NCBI RefSeq assembly: GCF_021088345.1
Contig: NZ_CP088156.1
Span: 4,712,001 to 4,776,000, forward strand
Direction: 5' to 3'
Length of the DNA: 64,000 nt
Source: Bradyrhizobium ontarionense
GTDB lineage: Bacteria; Pseudomonadota; Alphaproteobacteria; Rhizobiales; Xanthobacteraceae
Of this stretch, positions 38,647-47,241 are shown piece by piece. The translations under genes and the position numbers were made by a program. The notes under the pieces were generated by a model that saw nothing but the letters and a program-made list of their open reading frames with translations, did no database searches and was not told the origin of the DNA. Each line of letters starts with the position of its first letter. Positions within the stretch are counted from its first letter, which is position 1.

Positions 38647-39156
38647 TCAAGACCGATGCTTCGCGGCAACACTATCGGCCGCTACGCCGCCCCAGGTGTG
38701 GACGACCGGCAACCCGAGTGCGGTCTTGCCGAGATTGGCCAGGCAGATGCGCAACGCCGCCAGATCGACTGGCTTCGGCAGGCTCTGCAAATCGATCCCG
38801 AGCGAGCGAGCATAGAGGCGGGCGCCGGTTCGCCGCGCCGCGTCCATGCCGCTGATCACGATGACTGAACCGGCGAATCGGCCGTCAGCGATGGCCTTGA
38901 GAACCTCGGTCCCATCTCCGTCGTCGAGCATCAGATCGAGCGTCACGCAGTCGAAGCGCCTGGTGCGGAGCTCGCGGATCGCGTCGGCGCAGCTCGACAC
39001 CACCGTGACCGCATGGCCGGCCTGCTTGGCAGCGAGCGAAATCAGCGTTCTTTGAGCCGCGTCGTCATCGACGACCAGGAGCTGCAGCGCACGCCGTTCG
39101 CCATCCCACGTGGCCTCAGGCCGGCTGACTGTGGATTCCGAACTCATGACCGGCAT
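38647..39156 (-). CDS. Stand-alone response regulator receiver protein
   Basis: 169 residues from ATG 39156 (MPVMSSEST), with GAGGG 6 bases upstream; ATG 39147 is possible. One REC domain begins at about residue 25: LLVVDDDAAQRTLIS, FDCVTLDLMLDDGDGTEVLK with the phospho-Asp, VIVISGMD, and LPKPVDLAALR with the Lys. A short C-terminal tail follows. The FDCVTLDL and LPKP words are shared with the receiver at 50302, so the two are paralogues. Single-domain output by protein contact. Confidence 0.85.
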   Translation of the reverse strand: MPVMSSESTVSRPEATWDGERRALQLLVVDDDAAQRTLISLAAKQAGHAVTVVSSCADAIRELRTRRFDCVTLDLMLDDGDGTEVLKAIADGRFAGSVIVISGMDAARRTGARLYARSLGIDLQSLPKPVDLAALRICLANLGKTALGLPVVHTWGGVAADSVAAKHRS

Positions 39157-39261
39157 TGGTCGCCCTCGGCAAATTGACTGACGCATTCTCATAGACGGAG
39201 GCGCCCTGCGATGGCGTAAAGCGGATATCCGAAAATCCGGCACCGGCCTTAGGACTTGTGC

Positions 39262-39281
39262 AGCACCTTGGGGAAGGTGCT
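39262..39281. terminator. Hairpin AGCACCTT-GGGG-AAGGTGCT
   Basis: 8-base perfect stem with a GGGG loop, 114 bases downstream of the pilZ-like stop on the minus strand. It may end the che-pilZ transcript. There is no run of U after the stem, so it is a weak candidate. Confidence 0.35.
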
Positions 39282-39394
39282 CGATCTATCGCCTCGTCCC
39301 GTGAGAATTTCGAGGAACGGGCCTGAGAGCAAGTACTTCACCTAATTGCGATCGTCGCGCAGGGGAACTCAATCATCCGGTCCGCCGCACTAGA

Positions 39395-39718
39395 CTAGTT
39401 GACGGTCGTTTCCTGGCCGGAAGACCCGCTTCCGCGCTTCTTCTTGTTCTTGCCCTTGATGAACTGGATATCCATCTCCGAGCCGTTGACCCGGACGAGC
39501 TCGCAACGCCTGTAGGCAAGGCCCGTTGATGACAGCAGCAGGAAGAACTCCTTCAGGTTCAGTCCCTGGATGGATCCCTCGACCGTCAACACCGCGTCGT
39601 TGTCCGAAATGGCGTTGAGCTGGCAATCGCGACGCCAGGTTCCGTCGATGCCCATGATGCAGACATCGTAGCCCCGGCTGAAGGTGACGCGCTCGGTACC
39701 CTTGTTCTCTTCAGACAT
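39395..39718 (-). CDS. PilZ-domain-like protein with degenerate c-di-GMP motif
   Basis: 107 residues from ATG 39718 (MSEENKGTERV). The RVTFSRGYDVCIMGIDGTWR and LKEFFLLLSSTGLAYRRCEL segments have the beta-barrel pattern of a short PilZ family found in rhizobia. The usual D/NxSxxG reads NAISDND, with no Gly, and the upstream RxxxR is not clear, so c-di-GMP binding is doubtful. The C-terminal tail is basic (KGKNKKKRGSGSSG). It follows cheR by 34 bases at the end of the chemotaxis operon and may affect motility. Confidence 0.75.
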   Translation of the reverse strand: MSEENKGTERVTFSRGYDVCIMGIDGTWRRDCQLNAISDNDAVLTVEGSIQGLNLKEFFLLLSSTGLAYRRCELVRVNGSEMDIQFIKGKNKKKRGSGSSGQETTVN

Positions 39719-39752
39719 CTTCGTGTCCTGCTCTGTTGCGGGACGGCAAGAT

Positions 39753-40622
39753 CTAGTGTCCCGCCGCCGCGACCCTGGACGCGCCGGGAACCGGCGCCTT
39801 CGCGGCGGGAGCGGCCCCGCTCGGACGGTAGAGCCCGCGCCGATCCGGGAGCGGCTTGAAGACATCGGTCAGTCCGACCACCGTCTCCGCGGCACCGAGC
39901 ACCAGAAAGCCGTCCGGCGCCATCAACTTGGCAAGCCGGCCAAAGATGTTGACCTTGGTTTCCTGATCGAAATAGATCAGCACGTTGCGGCAAAAGACCA
40001 CATCGAAGGTGCCGAGCTGCGAGAAATCGTGCAGCAGGTTGAGCTGGCGATGCTGCACCATGCCGCGAACATCGGAATTGATCTGCCAGAGCTCGCCGAC
40101 CTGTTTGAAGTATTTCACCAGAAGCTGGATCGGCAGCCCGCGCTGCACTTCGAACTGGCTGTAGAGACCCGCCTTCGATTTCTCCAGGACTTCCTGGGAC
40201 AGATCGGTGGCAATGATTTCGACGCGCCATCCGCTTAGCGCGGCCCCCATCTCCTTCAGGCACATCACCAGCGAATAGGGCTCCTGCCCGGTCGAACACG
40301 CGGCGCACCAGATGCGGATCGACTTGCGATTGGCCCGCGTCTTCAGGAGCTCCGGCATGATGACGTCGCGAAAGTGGTCGAACGGAACCTTATCCCGAAA
40401 GAAGAACGTCTCGTTGGTCGTCATGGCCTCGACGACCTGGTTGATCAGGTTGATCGACCCGTCCTTCAGCTTCTGAACAAGGTCGCTGATGCTGGCGAGG
40501 CCCGCCTTGCGCGCGAGCGGAAGCAGACGGCTCTCGATCAGATATTGCTTGTCGGCCGACAGGTCGAGACCTGACTTGTCCCGAAGCAGTTTGCGGAGGA
40601 ATTCGTAATCTGGCTGGTTCAC
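39753..40622 (-). CDS. cheR: CheR, chemoreceptor glutamate methyltransferase
   Basis: 289 residues from GTG 40622 (VNQPDYEFLRKLL), with AGAGG upstream. N-terminal helical domain about 1-75, including MTTNETFFFRD. SAM-binding domain: IRIWCAACSTGQEPYSLVM with the Gly-containing motif I, IIATDLSQEVLEKSKAG with the acidic residue for the ribose, FDVVFCRNVLIYFD. It methylates glutamates of chemoreceptors. It follows cheY closely (28 bases). The methylesterase CheB that normally accompanies it is absent from the window. Confidence 0.95.
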   Translation of the reverse strand: MNQPDYEFLRKLLRDKSGLDLSADKQYLIESRLLPLARKAGLASISDLVQKLKDGSINLINQVVEAMTTNETFFFRDKVPFDHFRDVIMPELLKTRANRKSIRIWCAACSTGQEPYSLVMCLKEMGAALSGWRVEIIATDLSQEVLEKSKAGLYSQFEVQRGLPIQLLVKYFKQVGELWQINSDVRGMVQHRQLNLLHDFSQLGTFDVVFCRNVLIYFDQETKVNIFGRLAKLMAPDGFLVLGAAETVVGLTDVFKPLPDRRGLYRPSGAAPAAKAPVPGASRVAAAGH

Positions 40623-40650
40623 GGGAGGCCTCTTCTGGTCAGACGAAGGA

Positions 40651-41040
40651 TCAGGCGGATTCGGCTGACAATGCCTGGATGAGACCAACTTCCTGGAATT
40701 TCGCGGCGACGATTTCCTTGTCGAACGGCTTCATGATGTACTCGTTCGCGCCGGCGTTCAGCGCGCGAGAAATATGATCGATGTCGTTCTCCGTGGTGCA
40801 GAACACCACCTTCGGCGCATCGCCGTCCGGCAGACGACGCAGCCGCCCGAGGAAGTCATAGCCGTCCATGACGGGCATGTTCCAGTCGAGCAGAATAGCG
40901 TCCGGCAGGTTCTTGGTGCATAGCGCAAGCGCCTGCTCGCCATCTTCCGCCTCGACAACCGAGAAACCCAGTTCCTCCAGGATGCGCCGCGCGATCTTGC
41001 GCACCACGCTGGAATCATCCACGACCAAACAACTTTTCAT
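40651..41040 (-). CDS. cheY: CheY chemotaxis response regulator
   Basis: 129 residues, single REC domain with AGGGAG upstream of the ATG. Acidic pair in LVVDDSSVVRKIARRIL, phospho-Asp in AILLDWNMPVMDGYDFL, Thr in VVFCTTENDIDH, Lys in IMKPFDKEI. It lies between cheW and cheR and carries the phosphoryl group from CheA to the flagellar motor switch. Confidence 0.93.
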   Translation of the reverse strand: MKSCLVVDDSSVVRKIARRILEELGFSVVEAEDGEQALALCTKNLPDAILLDWNMPVMDGYDFLGRLRRLPDGDAPKVVFCTTENDIDHISRALNAGANEYIMKPFDKEIVAAKFQEVGLIQALSAESA

Positions 41041-41070
41041 CTTATGTCTCCCTTATGGGACGGTTCACGG

Positions 41071-41544
41071 CTAAGCAGCAATCGCGGCCTTCGGCAAGAT
41101 ATCGAGCACCCGATCGACATCGAGGACGACCATCAGCTGGCCATCGAGGCGGTGCACGCCGCCGGCGAATTTCGCCATGCGCGGGTCGAGGTTGACCGGG
41201 TTCTCTTCCCGGCTCTCCTCGGGCAGCCGCAGCACCTCGCCGATCTGGTCGATCAGCAGGCCGTAGGATTCGCCGCGCAGGTCGACGCCAACCGCCATCG
41301 GCGGCTTGCTTTCGCCAAACCGCTCGAGGCCGAGCCGCGCGCGCATGTCGACCACCGTCACGATACGGCCGCGCAGGTTCAGCACACCGGCGATCTCAGC
41401 CGACGACAGCGGCACCCGCGTCACCCGCTCCGGCATGAACACGTCCTGCACCCGCGAGATCGGCAGGCCGAACAACTGGCCGCCGATCACGGCGGTGACG
41501 AATTCGGAGGCCGCGCCCTCGGTGGTTTCGATCTTGCTGCTCAT
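41071..41544 (-). CDS. cheW: CheW adaptor protein
   Basis: 157 residues with GGAG 9 bases upstream. A single CheW/SH3-like domain: FVTAVIGGQLFGLPISRVQD, VLNLRGRIVTVVDMRARLGL, YGLLIDQIGEVLRLPEE. It links receptors such as the MCP at 30765 to CheA. It lies 25 bases after the cheA stop in the operon. Confidence 0.95.
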   Translation of the reverse strand: MSSKIETTEGAASEFVTAVIGGQLFGLPISRVQDVFMPERVTRVPLSSAEIAGVLNLRGRIVTVVDMRARLGLERFGESKPPMAVGVDLRGESYGLLIDQIGEVLRLPEESREENPVNLDPRMAKFAGGVHRLDGQLMVVLDVDRVLDILPKAAIAA

Positions 41545-41569
41545 CGCACGCTACTCCTGCCCCCTGGTG

Positions 41570-44419
41570 TTACGCGGCGCGCCGGCTGGCTTCGGCGCGG
41601 TCTCGTTCCTCGATCTGTTCCTTCAGCGCCGCGATCAGACCGGGCCGGTCGAACTTGGCGATGTAGTCGTAGAGGCCAGCCTGGCGGCCGCGCTCGATTG
41701 CCGCCGGCGACACCAGTGACGACACCGCGATAACCGGCATCTGGTTCAGGTTCTGGTCGGCACGGATCGCTTCGGCGAATTCGAAGCCGTTCATCTCCGG
41801 CATCTCGATGTCGGTGACCACGATGTCGAAGGTGTGCCCCGAGCGCAGCGTCGCCAACCCCTCGATCGCCGAGGCCGCGGTGCGGACCTTGTAGCCGGCC
41901 GACTTCAGCACCGGCGCCAGCATGTTGCGGAAGAACGGCGAGTCGTCGACCAGCAGCACCGACTGCGTCTGCGCCTCGGTGGTCATCTCCTTGCGGATGA
42001 ACCAGTCGGCGAACGCCATCGGCAGGAAGTGGCCGACGTCGATCACCTCGGTCGCCTGGCCCTTGATCACGGCCGAGCCGAGGATGCCGTCCTTGGCGCC
42101 GGAGACCTGGATGTTGAGACGTTCCTCGACGATGTCGATGATCTCGTCGACCACGAGGCCCATCGCGCGGGTCTCGTCAGCGAACACCAGGATCGGCTGC
42201 GAGGCGGTGGTCTGCACCGACACGCCCTCCATCTGCACCAGCGGCATCAGCTGGTCACGGTACTGCACCATGTAGCGGCCGTTGGAGATCTCGATCTTGT
42301 CGGCCGCGATCTCCTCCAGCCGCGTGACCAGCGCCAGCGGCACCGCCTTGGGCTGCGCCGTGCCGGCGCGGAACACCAGCAACGAGGTGAGCTGCTCGCC
42401 GCCGATGGCGTGATGCGCGGCATGCTCGTCGGACACCGCCTGCGAGGCGGTGCCTGCGGCGCCCAGCGCCTTGGCGATGCCGTTCGGGTCGATGATCATG
42501 ATGACGGCGCCGTCGCCCAGGATGGTGTTGCCGGAGAACATGTCGATGTGACGCAGCTTGGTCGACATCGGCTTGACCACGATTTCCTCGGTGTGGAACA
42601 CGCAGTCGACCACGATGCCGAAGGTCTGGTTGCCGACCTGCGTCACCACGATGAAGCCGTTCTCCGGATCCGATGACGAGCCGTCGTCGATCTTCAAGAG
42701 CTTCTTCAGATGCATCAGTGGCAGCAGCTTGTTGCGCAACCGCAAGACCGCGGTGTCCTTGATGCGCTCGATGCGGTGCTCGGAATTGGCGCGCGCCCGC
42801 ACCAGTTCGACCACGGCCAGTTGCGGGATCGCGAAGCGGTCGCCGGCGGCCTCGACGATCAGCGCCGAGACGATCGCGAGCGTCAGCGGGATCTTGATAG
42901 TGACGGACGAGCCCTCGCCGGCCACCGACTTGATGTCGATGGTGCCGCCGATCTGGTCGATGTTGGTGCGCACCACATCCATGCCGACGCCGCGGCCTGA
43001 TACCGAGGTGACAGCCGCTGCGGTCGAGAAGCCGGGGGCGAAGATGAATTTGTGGATCTGCGCTTCCGTCATCTTCTCGAGCTCGGCCTCGGTGACGAGG
43101 CCGCTGCTGACCGCCTTGGCCTTGATCCGCTCGGTGTTGAGGCCGCGGCCGTTGTCGGCGATGCAGATCAGGATGTGGCCGCCTTCATGATAGGCGGAGA
43201 GGCGGATGGTGCCCTGCTCAGCCTTGCCGGCCGCGGCGCGCTCGGCCGGGGTCTCGAGCCCGTGGTCGGCGGAGTTGCGCACCATGTGGGTGAGCGGATC
43301 CTTGATCAGGTCGAGCACCTGGCGGTCGAGCTCGGTGTCGGCGCCGTGCATCTCGAGCTCGATCTGCTTGCCGAGTTCGGTCGCGAGGTCGCGGACGATG
43401 CGCGGCAGCTTCTGCCAGGCATTGCCGATCGGCTGCATGCGCGTCTTCATGACGCCCTCCTGCAGCTCGGCGGTAACGTTGGACAGCCGCTGCAGCGGCA
43501 CCTTGAACTCAGTGTCCTCGTTGCGGCGGGCGATCTCCAAGAGCTGGTTGCGGGTCAGCACCAGCTCCGAGACCATCGTCATCAGATGTTCGAGCGTGTC
43601 GACGTTGACGCGGATCGACTGGTTGGCGACCTTGTCGTTCTCGTGCACCTCGCCGTCGGCATTGGCCTTGCTGCTGCGCACAGCCTTCTTCGGCGCCTCT
43701 GCCTTGGCGTCTGCCTTGCTCTCTGCCTTGGCTTCGACTTTCGCTTCGGCTTTGGCCTTTGCCGCGGGCGCGGCAGGCTTCGGCTCGGCAGATTTGGCTT
43801 CGGGCGCCGTCTCATGCGCGGGCGGCATCTCGATCGCGGTCTCGCGGAAGGCGCGCTCGAGCTCGTCGAGCGAAACCTCGCCCGGGCGCAGCGGACGCTC
43901 CAGCGTCTGGTCGATCAGCGAGCCCTGCGTCAGCGCCGGCGCGGACGCCGGTGCAGCTGCCGCAGCTGGAGCCGCGGGCGCAACAGGTGGCGCGGCTTCA
44001 CCGGCGGGCGGCATCGGCTGCGCCGAGCCTGACATCGCCGCCATGCCGCGTTCGACCATCGCCTCGAGCTCGCTGATGAGGTCGCGGTCCTCGCCTTCCG
44101 GCTCGGCCTCGTTGGCCTCGAGCTGCGACAGGATATCCTTGATGCGGTCGATCGTGGTCAGGATCAGCGTCACGGCCTCGCCGGTCACCGGCATGCCGTC
44201 GCGGAATTTGCCCATCAGGGTCTCGGCGGCGTGCGCCAGCGCTTCGAGCCGCGGCAGGCCGAGGAAACCGCAAGTCCCCTTGATCGTGTGCACCAGCCGG
44301 AAAATGTTATCCAGGATCTTCGCGTTGTTCGGCTCCTGCTCGAACCGCACCAACTGATTGTCGACGGTGTCCAGGCTCTCGCTGGTCTCCGTCAGGAACT
44401 CACGCAACAGATCATCCAT
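41570..44419 (-). CDS. cheA: CheA chemotaxis kinase with extra CheW-like and receiver domains
   Basis: 949 residues. HPt at 1-110 with phospho-His44 (RLVHTIKGTCGF). An Ala/Lys-rich linker occupies about 135-255. The dimer domain starts NQSIRVNVDTLEHLMTMVSE. The ATPase has HMVRNSADHGLETPAERAAA, GRGLN and the FAPGFSTAAAVTSVSGRGVG region. Two CheW-like domains follow (about 520-660 and 675-815). A C-terminal REC (about 825-945; LLVDDSPFFRNML, VTDIEMPEMNGFEF) could act as a phosphate sink. First gene of cheA-W-Y-R-pilZ. GGAAGG lies 8 bases before the ATG, and a near-consensus CCGTG-N4-TACGG dyad lies 189 bases upstream. Confidence 0.95.
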   Translation of the reverse strand: MDDLLREFLTETSESLDTVDNQLVRFEQEPNNAKILDNIFRLVHTIKGTCGFLGLPRLEALAHAAETLMGKFRDGMPVTGEAVTLILTTIDRIKDILSQLEANEAEPEGEDRDLISELEAMVERGMAAMSGSAQPMPPAGEAAPPVAPAAPAAAAAPASAPALTQGSLIDQTLERPLRPGEVSLDELERAFRETAIEMPPAHETAPEAKSAEPKPAAPAAKAKAEAKVEAKAESKADAKAEAPKKAVRSSKANADGEVHENDKVANQSIRVNVDTLEHLMTMVSELVLTRNQLLEIARRNEDTEFKVPLQRLSNVTAELQEGVMKTRMQPIGNAWQKLPRIVRDLATELGKQIELEMHGADTELDRQVLDLIKDPLTHMVRNSADHGLETPAERAAAGKAEQGTIRLSAYHEGGHILICIADNGRGLNTERIKAKAVSSGLVTEAELEKMTEAQIHKFIFAPGFSTAAAVTSVSGRGVGMDVVRTNIDQIGGTIDIKSVAGEGSSVTIKIPLTLAIVSALIVEAAGDRFAIPQLAVVELVRARANSEHRIERIKDTAVLRLRNKLLPLMHLKKLLKIDDGSSSDPENGFIVVTQVGNQTFGIVVDCVFHTEEIVVKPMSTKLRHIDMFSGNTILGDGAVIMIIDPNGIAKALGAAGTASQAVSDEHAAHHAIGGEQLTSLLVFRAGTAQPKAVPLALVTRLEEIAADKIEISNGRYMVQYRDQLMPLVQMEGVSVQTTASQPILVFADETRAMGLVVDEIIDIVEERLNIQVSGAKDGILGSAVIKGQATEVIDVGHFLPMAFADWFIRKEMTTEAQTQSVLLVDDSPFFRNMLAPVLKSAGYKVRTAASAIEGLATLRSGHTFDIVVTDIEMPEMNGFEFAEAIRADQNLNQMPVIAVSSLVSPAAIERGRQAGLYDYIAKFDRPGLIAALKEQIEERDRAEASRRAA

Positions 44420-44608
44420 GAAACTGGCCTTCCAAGAATTGGCGCTGCAATCGCACTGCGACCGCTGATCCTGTCAGAGCGACGGTCGGTCCAGAGCCTT
44501 CACCAGGCGCCGTGGATCAGACCCCGGCCGTCGCTTGGCTCGGCTGAACGGACCTTCCTTCTTGCCATCGTTAGGCCCGGCCTTTCTCCGTCCCGTTAAT
44601 TTTAACGT

Positions 44609-44622
44609 CCGTGCTAATACGG
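44609..44622. promoter_or_regulatory. Dyad CCGTGCTAATACGG (one mismatch to CCGTA-N4-TACGG)
   Basis: Lies between flbT (stop 44679) and cheA (start 44419) on the minus strand. Wider symmetry GTCCGT-N6-ACGGAC gives 6-base arms. It may drive or control the chemotaxis operon. Confidence 0.45.
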
Positions 44623-44678
44623 ACCAGCCACCAACGCCCCGGGGTGTGGCCAGCTGATGCCCTTGCGCAGCAGCGCTG

Positions 44679-45074
44679 TCACGGCACCGCTTCGGCCTGC
44701 ACAGCTGCACTGTCCTCGCGCTCGATCAGCGCCCGGATCTCCTTCAGTGCCTTGTAAAGAGCGCCCGCCGTGACGTGACGATCGACCGCCTCGACCAGGC
44801 GGGCCACACCTGGCATGGCGCTGTCCAAGTCGCCCATGCAGGCGAGATATGACGCGCGATAGCGGATCGCGTCGTTCTTCAGGTACATCGTCTGGACGCA
44901 GAGATAGAGCCGCTTCGCCGGCGTATCAGCCGTCTCGGCAGTGACGGTGTCACGCTCACGAAGGATCGGGGCATCGCCTTCGACGATGAAGCGCGCGCGC
45001 GTGTTCGAATTGACGATCACGCTGTCGCCGATCACGATACGTTCGAAAGGCTTCAGCTCGACGCGCAGGGGCAT
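44679..45074 (-). CDS. flbT: FlbT flagellin translation regulator
   Basis: 131 residues, GAGGAG 9 bases before the ATG. MPLRVELKPFERIVIGDSVI, RARFIVEGDAPILRERD, PAKRLYLCVQTMYL and the C-terminal KALKEIRALIERE helix match FlbT along its whole length. In alphaproteobacteria FlbT binds the 5' leader of flagellin mRNA and controls its translation or decay. It lies 341 bases after the flagellin gene on the same strand. The usual partner FlaF is not seen between them. Confidence 0.93.
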   Translation of the reverse strand: MPLRVELKPFERIVIGDSVIVNSNTRARFIVEGDAPILRERDTVTAETADTPAKRLYLCVQTMYLKNDAIRYRASYLACMGDLDSAMPGVARLVEAVDRHVTAGALYKALKEIRALIEREDSAAVQAEAVP

Positions 45075-45182
45075 GGCCCAGGTCTCCTCTCGGAGTGTCC
45101 TCTCGGGAGCGGCATTGCCGGCAGGCTGCTTTCGCGTCGACGTGACGACGCTCTCGTGATCGCCCCGCAGCGCGTGCGCCGC

Positions 45183-45196
45183 TTCCGAATTCGGAA
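45183..45196. promoter_or_regulatory. Perfect palindrome TTCCGAATTCGGAA
   Basis: 14-base palindrome 109 bases before the flbT start. It could be an operator or a small RNA stem in the flbT leader. Confidence 0.35.
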
Positions 45197-45236
45197 AACA
45201 CAGCGCACTCGCAAGCGCTTGATCCAGTGCGGCCTT

Positions 45237-45291
45237 GAATTTGAAGTTCCGATGCCGCCGGCGCGGCCAAACCGATCGGAACTTCGAATTC
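45237..45291. repeat. Inverted repeat upstream of flbT
   Basis: GAATTTGAAGTTCCGAT at 45237-45253 pairs with ATCGGAACTTCGAATTC at 45275-45291 with one mismatch (a G-U pair in RNA on one strand), around a 21-base GC-rich loop. Lies in the probable 5' leader of flbT. Confidence 0.55.
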
Positions 45292-45366
45292 GCCGTATTG
45301 GTTCGCGGAATCCTGAGCCGGCGCCTTCGAACGCGATCGGCGAGAATCCGGATGCTCTAGCCGAAA

Positions 45367-45388
45367 GCGGCGGGGCATGCCCCGCCGC
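45367..45388 (-). terminator. Probable intrinsic terminator after flagellin
   Basis: A 22-base perfect palindrome with arms GCGGCGGGGCA, 28 bases after the flagellin stop, followed on the minus strand by TTTC. The stem is very GC-rich and the U-tract is short. Confidence 0.6.
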
Positions 45389-45415
45389 CTCCGATATTGA
45401 TCGTCTCGCCGCGCC

Positions 45416-46960
45416 TTAGCGCAGGAGCTGCAGCACGCTCGCCTGCGACTGGTTGGCCAGCGACAGCGCGGACACCGCGATCGACTGGCGGGTCGACAGC
45501 GCCTGGCTGTTGGCCGCTTCCTCGTTGGTGTCGGCCAGCGTCAGGTTCGACGAACCGGTCTGCAGCACGTTGATCAGGTTCTTGTTGAAGTCCTGACGGA
45601 CCTGCACGACCGACAGGTTCGAACCCAGCGTCGACGCCTCGTTACGCAGCGTGGAGCTCGCCGAGTTCAGCACGCCGATCACCTTGTTCGCCGAGCTGTT
45701 GTCGAGGAAGTCGGTGCCCGAGGTGAGGCTCGCCAGGCCGAGGCCCGCCGAGTTGAACGTGACGCCGGTGATCGACAGCGTCGACTTGCCGGTTTCGTTG
45801 AAGGTCAGCTTCAGCGTGTCGCCGTTCAACAGGTTGATGCCGTTGAACGAGGCGTCGGCCGCCGTCGTGTTGATCTGCGCCAGCACGTTGTTGTACTGCG
45901 AGACCAGGTTGGCGCGCTGCGACTGCGCGGTCGTATCAGCCACCGGAGCCGCTGCCGTCAGACCGTTGAAGGACTGGCTGGCCGCTGCTGCCGTACCGCC
46001 GATCGTGCCGATCGTCGCAGAGGCGGCGTCGTTGGTCGTCGTGACGTTGATCTTCCCGGTCGCCGAGTCAACGGTGGCCTGCAGGTTGTTCGCTGCGAGC
46101 TTCGCATTGAGGTCGTTCAACGAGTTGACCTGCCCTGTCCCGAGACCGAACGTGATGCTGGTCGCCGTGCCACCTCCTGTGGCGCCGATCGTCAGCGTCT
46201 GGCCGGACAGTCCGTCACCGACGGTGCTGAGACCGAGCTTGGCCAGCGACGTACCGGACAGCGTGAGACCGGCTGCCGGAGGCGTCAGCGTGATCGCACC
46301 AGCGGTGATCGACGAGGTGACGCCGGTCGCACTCTGGATGGTCGACAGCAGATGCGTAACGGTGTCACTGACGCCAATGTTGGTGCCGGACGAAGTCGAG
46401 CCGGCGACAAAGGTGAAGGTGGTGCCGTTGACGACCAGCGTGTCCGCGGTGGTGATCGCGGTGGCGAGGTCGTTCGAAGCAGTGCCCGCCGTGCCGGACA
46501 GCAGCGTCGAACCGGTGATCGCCACTGCAGTCGAGGTGTTGTCGTTGAGCACGGCAGAGCCGGTCACGGCCGTCGAGCTCGCACCGATCAGGCTGGTGGC
46601 GGTCGCACCGGTCAGCGCAGCAGACGTGACGTTCGACTTGGTGGAGTAGCCGACGGCGCTCTGCAGCACCTGGTTGGCGATCGACTTGGCGCTGTCGACG
46701 AGCTTCTGCAGCGAGGTGATGCCGGTGTTGGCGGACTGCAGGACCTGCACGCCGTTGCCGATACCATCGAGCAGATTGGAGATGTCGGAGGCGCGGTTGT
46801 CGAGCCCCTGGGCGGTGAAGAAGTTGGTCGGATTGTCGAGAGCCGAGTTGACCTTCTTGCCCGTGGAGAGGTTGTTCTGGGTGGTGGCGAGGAGCTGAGC
46901 CGTCGACTGGAGCGAGAGCAGATTCTGGCGCACCGACGCAGAGAGTACGATACCTGACAT
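45416..46960 (-). CDS. fliC: Flagellin
   Basis: 514 residues from ATG 46960 (MSGIVLSASVRQN); AAGGG sits 7 bases before it, and the ATG two codons earlier would be too close. Conserved N-terminal D0/D1 helices (LLSLQSTAQLLATTQNNLST, GLDNRASDISNLLDGIGNGV) and C-terminal D1/D0 (NEEAANSQALSTRQSIAVSA, then SQASVLQLLR) are intact. The middle (about 130-360) is a Thr/Ser/Ala/Gly-rich variable region that forms the filament surface. No Cys or Trp in the sequence, as usual. Its size suggests the thick-flagellum type of bradyrhizobia. FlbT downstream would control its mRNA. Confidence 0.95.
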   Translation of the reverse strand: MSGIVLSASVRQNLLSLQSTAQLLATTQNNLSTGKKVNSALDNPTNFFTAQGLDNRASDISNLLDGIGNGVQVLQSANTGITSLQKLVDSAKSIANQVLQSAVGYSTKSNVTSAALTGATATSLIGASSTAVTGSAVLNDNTSTAVAITGSTLLSGTAGTASNDLATAITTADTLVVNGTTFTFVAGSTSSGTNIGVSDTVTHLLSTIQSATGVTSSITAGAITLTPPAAGLTLSGTSLAKLGLSTVGDGLSGQTLTIGATGGGTATSITFGLGTGQVNSLNDLNAKLAANNLQATVDSATGKINVTTTNDAASATIGTIGGTAAAASQSFNGLTAAAPVADTTAQSQRANLVSQYNNVLAQINTTAADASFNGINLLNGDTLKLTFNETGKSTLSITGVTFNSAGLGLASLTSGTDFLDNSSANKVIGVLNSASSTLRNEASTLGSNLSVVQVRQDFNKNLINVLQTGSSNLTLADTNEEAANSQALSTRQSIAVSALSLANQSQASVLQLLR

Positions 46961-47241
46961 TGTCATTCCCTTCTGGATGAACACGAGTAAACATCGCCGC
47001 ACCGTTCTGTCGGCGATGGGCGCAGACTGATCCGCGGAATCCTACCCGTTCGTTAAAGGGAGGTCGGAACGGCCCGTCGCGCCGACCACGGCCGTCGTTA
47101 ATCCTAATCAGCCGCTAACCGTCTCATTAAAACACGCATGTAACGGCCGGAATCCGTCGAAATCCGACGATCGACGGCGCACAAAATCGCCACCGCGGCC
47201 GCGGCGCGCCGGCGCGGGTTTCGTCGTTAGGAGAGCGCTAA

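Larger units (their letters stand above)
45075..45415. other. Intergenic region between flagellin and flbT
   Basis: 341 bases with no believable gene and, in particular, no flaF. It holds the flagellin terminator (45367-45388), a long imperfect inverted repeat (45237-45291) and a short palindrome (45183-45196). Confidence 0.5.

Noticed and set aside
44956-45378. Candidate for the missing flaF between flagellin and flbT
   Set aside because: The frame is Arg/Ala-rich, overlaps flbT, and contains no FlaF-like helix or motif.
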